In this document: one piece after another, positions 1 to 5,779 of the stretch
Numbering within the stretch: the first letter of the stretch is position 1
Layout of the letters: every line of letters begins with the position of its first letter
Origin: an uncultured Ideonella sp.
Lineage (GTDB): Bacteria > Pseudomonadota > Gammaproteobacteria > Burkholderiales > Burkholderiaceae
NCBI GenBank assembly: GCA_946479475.1
Contig: CAMLGG010000313.1
Coordinates: 1-5,796, forward strand
DNA: 5,796 bases
Direction of reading: 5' to 3'
Position numbers and translations under genes: made by a program
The notes under the pieces: generated by a model
Databases searched by the model: none
The model's input: only the letters and a program-made list of their open reading frames with translations
Told to the model about the DNA's origin: nothing

Positions 1-1550
1 GCCACCGCCTTGTCGGCCTTGGTCACCGCCTCGCGCACCGCTTCCACCGACTTCGCCGGCTGGCCGTTGACGGCGAGCAGCAGGTCGCCCGGCCGGACGC
101 CGGCGGCAGCGGCCGGCCCGCGGGCCTGCTCGATCACCAGCCCTTCCACGCCCGCGGCGCGGCGCTCGTCGGGTTCCAGCGGCCTGAGTGCAAGCCCCAG
201 TCGGCCGCCCTTGCCGGCCGCACCCGGCTGCGAGCCGTCGTCGTCGGCCCGCGCCTGGCGCTTGCGGTGGGCGTCCGCGTCGCCGAGCGTGACCTCGACG
301 TCGCGCTTGGCTCCGTTGCGCCACACCTGCAGCGTCACCTTGTCGCCCGGCTTGGCAAGCGTCACCACCGCCGGCAGGTCGGCCGAGGCGATGATGTCGC
401 GCGAGCCGATGCGTTGCAGCACGTCGCCCGCCTGCAGGCCGGCCTTGGCCGCGGGACTGTCGGGCTCGACGCTGGCCACCAGCGCACCGGTGGGCCGCGG
501 CAGCCGGAAGGAATCGGCCAGGGCCTGGTTCACCTCCTGCACGGTCACGCCGAGGATCGCGTGTTGCGCATGGCCGGTGCTGACGATCTGCTTCTGCACG
601 TTCAGCGCGATGTCGATCGGGATGGCGAAGGACAGGCCCTCGTAGCCGCCGGAGCGGCTGTAGATCTGGGCGTTGATCCCCACCACCTCGCCGCGGGCGT
701 TGAACAGCGGGCCGCCGGAATTGCCGGGGTTGACCGCGACGTCGGTCTGGATGAAGGGCACCGCCGCGTCGCTCGGCAGCGAGCGGCCGGTGGCGCTCAC
801 CACGCCGGCGGTCACGCTGTTCTCGAAGCCGAAGGGCGAGCCTATGGCCAGCACCCAGTCGCCGGCCTGCAGCGCGTCGGGCCGGCCGAACTGCACCACC
901 GGCAGGTCCCTGGCCTCGATCTTGAGCACCGCGACGTCGGTCTTCTTGTCGCTGCCCAGCACCTTGGCGACGAACTCGCGCCGGTCGGTCAGCTTGACCA
1001 CGACTTCCTTCGCGCCTTCGACGACGTGGGCATTGGTCAGCACCATGCCGTCGGGGCTGACGATGAAGCCGGAGCCCTGACCGCGCACCGGCACCTGGGC
1101 CGAGCCGCCCGGCATGCCGGGGAAGCCCCGCCCGCCGCCGAAGCGACGGAAGAATTCCTGCATCGGGTCGCTCGGCCCGTCCTGCTCCTCGTCGTCCTGC
1201 GCGGCGCTGTCGTCGTTCACGTCCGCGCCGATGCGGCGCGTGCCGACCACGCTGATGTTGACCACGGCGCCACCCCAGCGGCGCGCGATCTGCGCGAAGT
1301 CAGGCGGCGCGCCGGGCACCGCCGGCAGCGGAGAGGTCGAGGGCCCGCCCGCCGGCTGCGCAGCCAGCGCGGGCTGGCCGTTCGCGGCCGCCACGGCGGG
1401 CGTGGTGCCCTTGTCCTGGGCCTTCTCCCAGGCGGTGTGCAGGCCGAAGCCGCCGAGCACCAGCACGGCGATCGAGGCCACCGCGACGCGGCGGGCACGG
1501 CCGCCGTAAGGGGCCGCGGGGGTGACAGGGTTCATGTCGGGCGTTTGCAT
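1..1550 (-). CDS. Do/HtrA-family periplasmic serine endopeptidase (DegQ/MucD-like), C-terminus beyond window
   Basis: This is a trypsin-like protease of the HtrA family, which degrades or chaperones misfolded envelope proteins. 516 residues are visible and the reading frame runs off the left edge without a stop. Residues 18-37 form one hydrophobic segment preceded by RARR. No clear signal-peptidase site follows, so it may be an uncleaved membrane anchor. A Pro/Ala/Gly-rich linker (about 45-83) and an acidic, Gly-rich stretch (about 110-157, including DPMQEFFRRFGG, typical of the family's LA loop) precede the protease core. The catalytic triad is His175 (TNAHVV), Asp205 (TDVAVLK) and Ser278 (GNSGGPL). 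PDZ1 spans about 330-425. After a charged linker, PDZ2 begins near 448 and is cut inside the domain. Two PDZ domains point to DegP/DegQ/MucD rather than DegS. The ATG at 1550 was chosen; a GTG at 1559 and an ATG at 1535 are in frame and also possible. It lies 22 bases after the small secreted protein gene and is probably co-transcribed with it. Confidence 0.95.
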   Translation of the reverse strand, partial: MQTPDMNPVTPAAPYGGRARRVAVASIAVLVLGGFGLHTAWEKAQDKGTTPAVAAANGQPALAAQPAGGPSTSPLPAVPGAPPDFAQIARRWGGAVVNISVVGTRRIGADVNDDSAAQDDEEQDGPSDPMQEFFRRFGGGRGFPGMPGGSAQVPVRGQGSGFIVSPDGMVLTNAHVVEGAKEVVVKLTDRREFVAKVLGSDKKTDVAVLKIEARDLPVVQFGRPDALQAGDWVLAIGSPFGFENSVTAGVVSATGRSLPSDAAVPFIQTDVAVNPGNSGGPLFNARGEVVGINAQIYSRSGGYEGLSFAIPIDIALNVQKQIVSTGHAQHAILGVTVQEVNQALADSFRLPRPTGALVASVEPDSPAAKAGLQAGDVLQRIGSRDIIASADLPAVVTLAKPGDKVTLQVWRNGAKRDVEVTLGDADAHRKRQARADDDGSQPGAAGKGGRLGLALRPLEPDERRAAGVEGLVIEQARGPAAAAGVRPGDLLLAVNGQPAKSVEAVREAVTKADKAV

Positions 1551-1572
1551 CGTCGTCACTCGTTGTCGAAGA

Positions 1573-2034
1573 TCACAGGCCAGCCGTCTCGGCCGGGGAA
1601 GGCACGCTCTGCGGCGTCTGCCGCGGGTAGTGCATGAACAGGTCCACCGGGGTGCCGGGCTTCACGTCGATGACGTGGCGGCGCTCCTGGCTGCCGTAGC
1701 GGGTGCTCACCGAGTAGCGGCCGGGCGGCAGGCGCACGTTGGTCAACGGGCCGGCGTCGTCCAGGGCCAGCACGGTGCGGCCCTGGTTGTCGGCGATGCG
1801 CAGCGTGACGTTGGCCACGTAGTCGTTCTTGGGCCCTTCGGAGAACACCATGCGGACGTTGAAGGCGCCCTCCTGCGACTCGATCTGCCGGACTTCCTGG
1901 TCGCCGATGCCGCCGCTGACGTAGGGGGCGTCACCTTGCGGCTCGGCGGCCTGGACGGTCAGTGCGGCGGCCGCCGCGCCGACGGCGGCCAGGGCGATGA
2001 GCGGGTGGGCGAGGCGGGGCGGGACGGTCCACAT
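1573..2034 (-). CDS. Small secreted protein, carboxypeptidase-regulatory-like domain
   Basis: The product is 153 residues. The N-terminus is a signal peptide: a short region with Arg7, a hydrophobic stretch at about 11-28, and a likely cleavage near VQAA/EP at residues 27-32. The mature part looks like one small beta-sandwich: alternating hydrophobic strands (VANVTLRIAD, TVLALDD), then the LPPGRYSV turn-and-strand (102-109) typical of carboxypeptidase-regulatory or Ig-like beta-sandwich proteins, then VIDVKPGTPVDLFMHYP. No catalytic residues are visible, so it is not expected to be an enzyme. The ATG at 2034 is fixed by the AAGGAG Shine-Dalgarno six bases upstream; the longer in-frame start near 2076 would put 14 extra residues before the signal peptide. 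The HtrA-family protease gene follows 22 bases downstream on the same strand. That placement allows a role as partner, adaptor or substrate of the protease, but nothing in the sequence proves it. Confidence 0.85.
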   Translation of the reverse strand: MWTVPPRLAHPLIALAAVGAAAAALTVQAAEPQGDAPYVSGGIGDQEVRQIESQEGAFNVRMVFSEGPKNDYVANVTLRIADNQGRTVLALDDAGPLTNVRLPPGRYSVSTRYGSQERRHVIDVKPGTPVDLFMHYPRQTPQSVPSPAETAGL

Positions 2035-2040
2035 GACGGT

Positions 2041-2046
2041 CTCCTT
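2041..2046 (-). promoter_or_regulatory. Strong Shine-Dalgarno site (AAGGAG)
   Basis: On the minus strand AAGGAG stands six bases before the ATG at 2034. It is the best ribosome binding site in the window and decides the start of the 153-residue secreted protein. Confidence 0.85.
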
Positions 2047-2092
2047 GGCTGGGGGTGTGCCCGCAGCTTCGCGCACGGCCGTGAGCAGGCCA

Positions 2093-2119
2093 TGTCATGC
2101 AGGCGGGAGCCCGATGACA
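2093..2119. promoter_or_regulatory. Inverted repeat TGTCAT-N15-ATGACA, candidate operator
   Basis: Two perfect 6-bp arms (2093-2098 and 2114-2119) are separated by 15 bases. Their centres lie 21 bp apart, which is two helical turns, so both arms face the same side of the DNA. The site begins 59 bases upstream of the start codon of the small secreted protein, next to the least GC-rich patch of this gap (about 2113-2135). On the minus strand, CTGTCA (2120-2115) and TGACAT (2097-2092) are 17 bases apart and resemble a weak -35/-10 pair, so a regulator bound here could overlap the promoter. The arms are short and chance occurrence is possible. Confidence 0.35.
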
Positions 2120-2152
2120 GATGAAATGGAACGGATGGGACCGGGGGCGCCT

Positions 2153-2186
2153 TCAGTCGTCGACGGGCCGCTCCCTGGGCGACTGA
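2153..2186 (-). repeat. Imperfect inverted repeat between thioredoxin and secreted-protein genes
   Basis: TCAGTCG (2153-2159) and CGACTGA (2180-2186) are perfect 7-bp arms. A G/T wobble and one more C-G pair extend the stem inward, and a small inner GGG/CCC helix is possible. It lies downstream of the thioredoxin stop in the direction of transcription. No T-tract follows on the minus strand, so it is not a classical intrinsic terminator. Confidence 0.35.
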
Positions 2187-2202
2187 TCCCCTCGCGGGAC
2201 CG

Positions 2203-2218
2203 ACGCCGAAGGCGGCGT
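2203..2218 (-). repeat. Short hairpin 10 bases after the thioredoxin-like gene
   Basis: ACGCCG (2203-2208) and CGGCGT (2213-2218) form a perfect 6-bp stem with a 4-base loop, 10 bases past the thioredoxin stop. It could mark or protect the 3' end of that transcript. No T-run follows on the minus strand, so terminator function is only a possibility. Confidence 0.35.
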
Positions 2219-2228
2219 AGGGGGCTTC

Positions 2229-2633
2229 TCAGGCCACGCGCACGCCGGGCGCTTCCTGGGCCCAGAGCGCCTGCGCGACCTGGGCGATGCGGCCCGTGCG
2301 CGCATCCGCCATCACCGGCAGCTGGCCGACCTCGGCTTGCGCGAGCAATCGCGCCAGCACGCCGGCATGCGGCAGCACCGGGCCGAAGAAGCGGGCCTGG
2401 TCGCCGAGCGCGACCAGCAGCGTGGGGAAGGTCTCGATGTCCTCGGCCGCGCCCCGGGCGTCGTCCAGCGCATCCGCATGGTCCTCGATGTCGACCCAGG
2501 CGAAGCGCCAGCCGGGATGCAGACGCGCCGCTTCTTCCATCACCTCGCGGTAGCCGTCGCAGGTGCGGCACCAGCCGGCGCACAGGCAGGCCACCAGCCA
2601 GGCGGGCGTGTCGGGGCGGGCGGGGGCGGTCAT
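2229..2633 (-). CDS. Thioredoxin family protein (WCRTC active site)
   Basis: The product is 134 residues with a thioredoxin fold. Residues 11-25 give the first core strand and the redox motif W-C-R-T-C (Cys22 and Cys25) at the start of the following helix. Next come a strand with WVDIED (46-51) and the conserved TFP loop with the expected cis-proline at Pro70, followed by the TLLV strand. Such proteins exchange dithiol and disulfide with a partner; the partner is unknown here. There is no signal peptide with the chosen start, so a cytoplasmic location is predicted. Cys16 and Cys18 are two further cysteines just ahead of the active site. The start is uncertain: ATG at 2633 fits the fold best, but ATG at 2651 and GTG at 2663 are in frame and none has a good Shine-Dalgarno site. 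It is divergent from the cupredoxin gene. Confidence 0.88.
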   Translation of the reverse strand: MTAPARPDTPAWLVACLCAGWCRTCDGYREVMEEAARLHPGWRFAWVDIEDHADALDDARGAAEDIETFPTLLVALGDQARFFGPVLPHAGVLARLLAQAEVGQLPVMADARTGRIAQVAQALWAQEAPGVRVA

Positions 2634-2765
2634 CCCGAGGCAGTGTGCCATCGGGCGAGGCACGGCGCGGGCCGGCGGGGACGAGCCCGCCGCTCAAGTC
2701 AACGTGGATTGCTGCCGAAATCCGCGGCGACCGCGCCCGCGGGCGTCGCTACCCTTGTCTTGCCC
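2634..2765. promoter_or_regulatory. Divergent intergenic region, probable promoters for thioredoxin and cupredoxin-PDE genes
   Basis: These 132 bases separate two gene starts pointing away from each other, so promoters for both directions should lie here. I cannot assign convincing -35/-10 pairs. There is a TTGCTG at 2709-2714 and a TACCCT at 2750-2755, but they are not correctly spaced. One GC-rich hairpin is present: CGGCGGG (2673-2679) and CCCGCCG (2686-2692) with a 6-base loop. No strong Shine-Dalgarno site precedes either start codon. Confidence 0.5.
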
Positions 2766-3368
2766 ATGCCGAACGCACTCGCCGCCCTGTTTCTGGCCGC
2801 ATTCCTGTCCTGTGGCGCCGCCCAGGCCGCGCAACTTCAGGTCCTCGTGCAGGGTGCCGCCGGGCAACCCCTGGCCGACGCCGTGCTGCTGCTGGAGCCG
2901 CAGGGCGCCCGGCCGCCGGTGCCCAAGCCGCTGGCGGAGGTCGAGATCGCCCAGAAGGGCCGGCGCTTCGTTCCGGCCGTCACCGTGGTGCCGGTGGGAA
3001 CGAAGGTCCAGTTCCCGAACCAGGACACGGTGCGCCACCACGTCTACTCCTTCTCGCCGGCCAAGAAGTTCGAGCTCAAGCTCTACGTCGGGCGCCCCGA
3101 GAACCCGGTCGAGTTCGACCGGGCCGGCGTGGTCGTGCTCGGCTGCAACATCCACGACACCATGGTGGGCTGGGTGATCGTCAGCGACACGCCCTGGTAC
3201 GCCAAGACACTCGCTTCCGGCCGCGCCACGCTCGCCGACGTGCCGCCCGGCACCTACCTTCTGCGCAGCTGGCATCCCGACCTGCCGGCCGGCTCGACGG
3301 GCGTCGAGCAGGCCGTGACGGTCGGCTCCGCCGACCTGGAGCTCGGCGCGAAGGTGCCGGTGAGATGA
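2766..3368 (+). CDS. Secreted cupredoxin-like protein ('methylamine utilization protein' family)
   Basis: The product is 200 residues. A signal peptide (1-21) has a long hydrophobic core and an AQA/AQ cleavage site; its N-terminus lacks the usual positive charge. Residues 22-60 resemble a small beta-sandwich start (GQPLADAVLLLEP). Residues 62-140 form a plastocyanin-type cupredoxin: NQDTVRHHV gives the first copper ligand (probably His91), and the motif C-N-I-H-D-T-M gives Cys127, His130 and Met133. The C-x2-H-x2-M spacing is that of amicyanin. These four residues would make a type 1 copper site. The tail (140-200) contains ATLADVPPGTYLLRSWHP, a carboxypeptidase-regulatory-like strand pair. 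The family name is historical, and no methylamine dehydrogenase genes are visible here. The stop overlaps the start of the phosphodiesterase gene (ATGA), so the two are co-translated. Copper binding and a sensing role are inferred. Confidence 0.9.
   Translation: MPNALAALFLAAFLSCGAAQAAQLQVLVQGAAGQPLADAVLLLEPQGARPPVPKPLAEVEIAQKGRRFVPAVTVVPVGTKVQFPNQDTVRHHVYSFSPAKKFELKLYVGRPENPVEFDRAGVVVLGCNIHDTMVGWVIVSDTPWYAKTLASGRATLADVPPGTYLLRSWHPDLPAGSTGVEQAVTVGSADLELGAKVPVR
3351..3356 (+). promoter_or_regulatory. Probable ribosome binding site of the phosphodiesterase gene, inside the cupredoxin CDS
   Basis: AAGGTG lies eight bases ahead of the ATG at 3365, within the last codons of the cupredoxin gene. 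Together with the ATGA stop/start overlap it supports translational coupling and rules out longer upstream starts in the same frame. Confidence 0.5.
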
Positions 3369-5779
3369 GCCATCGCCGCGCCTGGCTGTCCGGCCTGGCC
3401 GGCCGCATCGTCACCCTCTTCCTGGGCCTGCTGCTGGCCGTGCAGGGCGCGGGCTTCTTCGCCATCCGCCACAGCATCGATGCCAATGCCCGCGCCGGCC
3501 TCGCGCACCAGCTGCAGACCGGCGAGCGCCTGCTCGGCCGCCTGCTGGACCAGAACGCGCAGGCGTTGAAGCAGGCGGCCACGCTGCTGGCCTCCGACTA
3601 CGGGTTCCGCGAGGCGGTGGCCTCCGACGACAACGAGACCATCCGCTCGGCGCTGGACAACCACGGCGCGCGCATCGGCGCCAGCGTCACGGCGCTGCTG
3701 GACCTGGATTTCAGCCTGCGCGTGGCCGGCAGCCGGGGCAGCGAGGCCGTCCGGCCGCTGCGCGATCGCCTGGAGGCCGCCGCTGCCGACGGCCATCCTC
3801 CGGCCAGCGGCCAGCTGACCCTGGTCGGCGACCGGCCCTACCAGTTCGTCGTGGTGCCGCTGAAGGCGCCGCGCGAGATCGGCTGGGTGGTGATGGGCTT
3901 CGAACTCGACCACCGGCTCGGCGAGGACCTGCTCGCCTTGTCCGGCCTGCACCTGGCGGTGCTGGCCCAGCCGGCCGGCCAGGCCCCGCGCGTGGTGCAG
4001 AGCACCCTCGATGGAAGCTGGTCCGATGCCATGCCGCGCCTGCCGTTGCTGGGCCCGGCCGAGTTCGACTCGGGCGGCGAGCTCATGGAGGGCCGCGTCA
4101 GCCTGCTGGCCCACGCGGCCGCCGGTGACCTGCGTGCCTTGCTGATGCGCTCGGTGGACGACGCGGTGGCGCCTTACCGCCGACTGCAGGCCCTGCTGCT
4201 GGCCATCACGCTGGTCGGCGCGGCCATCTTCGCCATCGGTGCCGTCGTGACCGCCCGCCGCGTGACCCGGCCGCTGGCGGGGCTGGTCGAGGCCAGCCGG
4301 CGCCTGGGCCAGGGTGACTTCGACACCCCGCTCGACCATCCCGCGAGGCGTGACGAGCTGGCCGAGCTCGCCATCGCCTTCGACGGCATGCGTGAGGTGA
4401 CGCGCCGGCGCCTGTACCTCGACGACCTCACCGGCCTGCCCAACCGCGGCCAGTTCGCGCGCCGGCTGGCCCAGGCGCTGGCGTCCGGCCCGGCAGCGGT
4501 GCTGATGCTCGACCTCGACCGCGTCAAGCAGGTCAACGACAAGCTCGGTTACCAGATGGGCAATCGCCTGCTGCTGCAGGTGGGCGAGCGCCTGGCGGGG
4601 CTCGGCGGCCTGCAGGGCCTGCCGGAAGGCAGCGTCGTCGCGCGCCTGTCGGGCGACGAGTTCGCGCTGATGCTGCCGGGCGCCGGCCGGGCGGGCGCCG
4701 AGGCCGCGGCCCGGGCCATGCTGGCGGCGCTGGAGCAGCCGGTGCGGCTGGGCGACAGCGCGGTCGACGTCGCCGGCGGCATCGGCATCGCGTGCAGCCC
4801 CGAGCATGCGGCCACCGCGGAGGCGCTGCTCAGCCGCGCCGAGGTGGCGATGTACGAGGCCAAGCATCGCCGCGCGGGCGTGCTCGTCTACGACCCGGCG
4901 ATAGACCACGGCAGCGCCGCGACGCTGACGCTGCTGGGCGAGATGCGCCGGGCGCTGCAGCACCACGAGCTGCGCTTGTTCGTGCAGCCCAAGCTGCACC
5001 TGCTGGACGGCACGCTGGTCGGCGCCGAGGCGCTGGTGCGCTGGCAACACCCGCAGCGCGGCCTGGTGCCGCCGCTGGAGTTCATCCCCTTCGCCGAGGA
5101 GACCGGCTTCATCCACGAGCTCAGCCTGTGGGTGGTGGACGAGGCGGCGCGGCTGCTCGCGCAGTGGCTGCCGGCGGGCGTGCTGCCGCGGCTTTCGGTG
5201 AACCTCTCGGTGCACGACCTGATGAAGGCCGACCTGGTCGAGCGGATCGAGCAGCGGCTGGCGCGCCACGGCGTCCCGCCCGAGGCCCTGTGCCTGGAGA
5301 TCACCGAGAGCGCGATCATGAACGACCCCGGGCGCGCGATGCACACGCTGCGCGCGCTCAAGGCGCTGGGCTGCAAGCTCTCGATCGACGACTTCGGCAC
5401 CGGCTACAGCTCCTACGCCACCTTGCGCAACCTGCCGGTGGACGAGCTGAAGATCGACATGTCCTTCGTCCGCGCGATGGACCGCGTGCCCAAGGACGCG
5501 ATGATCGTGCGCTCCATCATCGAGGTCGCGCACAACCTCGACCTCAGCGTCGTCGCCGAGGGCGTGGAGAACGAGGCGATCTCGCAGCAGCTGGCGCGCC
5601 TGGGTTGCGACCAGGCCCAGGGGTGGCACATCAGTCGACCCATGCCTGCGGAGGCCTTCGAGGCTTGGGTGGCAGCGCGCCACCAGGCGCGCTGCCACCC
5701 CGCCGCCGGCGCAGCCGCCGGGCGAACGTTGGACTCCCCCCAGCCCCCTTCTATGAGGACCCGGGTTGTCAAGCTTTGA
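3365..5779 (+). CDS. Membrane c-di-GMP phosphodiesterase: dCache-like sensor, HAMP, GGDEF, EAL
   Basis: The product is 804 residues. Transmembrane helices lie at about 14-34 and 275-297, enclosing a periplasmic sensor of about 240 residues. Its start (QTGERLLGRLLDQN, ASDYGFREAVASDD, SALDNHGARI) resembles the dCache_3 type of double sensor domain. A HAMP linker (298-350) follows. GGDEF domain (352-510): DLTGLPNR, Asp383, Asn391 and signature SGDEF (429-433). Asn400 replaces the guanine-binding Asp, and the I-site RxxD is missing (PEGS at 420-423), so cyclase activity is doubtful. EAL domain (520-768): all expected catalytic residues are present, namely Glu555 (EALVRW), Asn613, Glu645 (LEITE), Asp675/Asp676 (DDFGTG), Lys696, Glu732 (AEGVE) and Gln752. 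It should hydrolyse c-di-GMP to pGpG at the inner membrane. About 35 low-complexity residues follow the fold. The start at 3365 is set by the ATGA overlap with the cupredoxin gene. Confidence 0.94.
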   Translation: MSHRRAWLSGLAGRIVTLFLGLLLAVQGAGFFAIRHSIDANARAGLAHQLQTGERLLGRLLDQNAQALKQAATLLASDYGFREAVASDDNETIRSALDNHGARIGASVTALLDLDFSLRVAGSRGSEAVRPLRDRLEAAAADGHPPASGQLTLVGDRPYQFVVVPLKAPREIGWVVMGFELDHRLGEDLLALSGLHLAVLAQPAGQAPRVVQSTLDGSWSDAMPRLPLLGPAEFDSGGELMEGRVSLLAHAAAGDLRALLMRSVDDAVAPYRRLQALLLAITLVGAAIFAIGAVVTARRVTRPLAGLVEASRRLGQGDFDTPLDHPARRDELAELAIAFDGMREVTRRRLYLDDLTGLPNRGQFARRLAQALASGPAAVLMLDLDRVKQVNDKLGYQMGNRLLLQVGERLAGLGGLQGLPEGSVVARLSGDEFALMLPGAGRAGAEAAARAMLAALEQPVRLGDSAVDVAGGIGIACSPEHAATAEALLSRAEVAMYEAKHRRAGVLVYDPAIDHGSAATLTLLGEMRRALQHHELRLFVQPKLHLLDGTLVGAEALVRWQHPQRGLVPPLEFIPFAEETGFIHELSLWVVDEAARLLAQWLPAGVLPRLSVNLSVHDLMKADLVERIEQRLARHGVPPEALCLEITESAIMNDPGRAMHTLRALKALGCKLSIDDFGTGYSSYATLRNLPVDELKIDMSFVRAMDRVPKDAMIVRSIIEVAHNLDLSVVAEGVENEAISQQLARLGCDQAQGWHISRPMPAEAFEAWVAARHQARCHPAAGAAAGRTLDSPQPPSMRTRVVKL
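5667..5700 (+). repeat. Perfect 15-bp hairpin in the 3' end of the phosphodiesterase gene
   Basis: GGGTGGCAGCGCGCC (5667-5681) and GGCGCGCTGCCACCC (5686-5700) are exact reverse complements with a 4-base ACCA loop. The stem encodes residues just past the conserved EAL fold (around WVAARHQARCHP) and ends about 77 bases before the stop codon. No T-run follows, so it is not a standard intrinsic terminator. It may stabilise the 3' end of the mRNA or pause transcription. Confidence 0.75.
5706..5721 (+). repeat. Second small GC-rich hairpin next to the 15-bp hairpin
   Basis: CCGGCG (5706-5711) and CGCCGG (5716-5721) pair around a CAGC loop, five bases after the larger hairpin. In such GC-rich DNA a 6-bp stem can easily arise by chance; the tandem arrangement is what makes it worth recording. 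Confidence 0.4.

Noticed and set aside
267..1637. 456-residue plus-strand open frame across the protease gene
   Set aside because: It is the shadow of the HtrA-type protease. The minus strand shows the catalytic triad and PDZ motifs, while the plus-strand product is Ala/Gly/His/Arg-rich without a fold signature.
2709..2755. TTGCTG ... TACCCT as the cupredoxin promoter
   Set aside because: The spacing is about 35 bases instead of about 17, and both hexamers are poor matches.
2766..2825. Lipoprotein signal in the cupredoxin (Cys16 in AFLSCG)
   Set aside because: The residues before the Cys (Phe-Leu-Ser) do not fit a lipobox, which needs Leu/Val/Ile at -3 and a small residue at -2, and a good AQA cleavage site follows.
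1997..3364. Upstream extension of the phosphodiesterase frame, giving 1260 residues
   Set aside because: The extension overlaps the cupredoxin, thioredoxin and secreted protein genes in other frames and encodes low-complexity Arg/Pro-rich sequence. The ATGA overlap and the transmembrane start at 3365 fit the family.
2766..3368. Part of a methylamine-degradation (mau) cluster
   Set aside because: Only the family name suggests this. No methylamine dehydrogenase subunit, MauG or other mau gene is in the window.
3254..5698. Long 814-residue open frame antisense to the phosphodiesterase gene
   Set aside because: Its protein is rich in His, Arg, Gln and Ala with no recognisable domain. The opposite strand carries full dCache, HAMP, GGDEF and EAL motifs. 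Long antisense frames are expected at this GC content.
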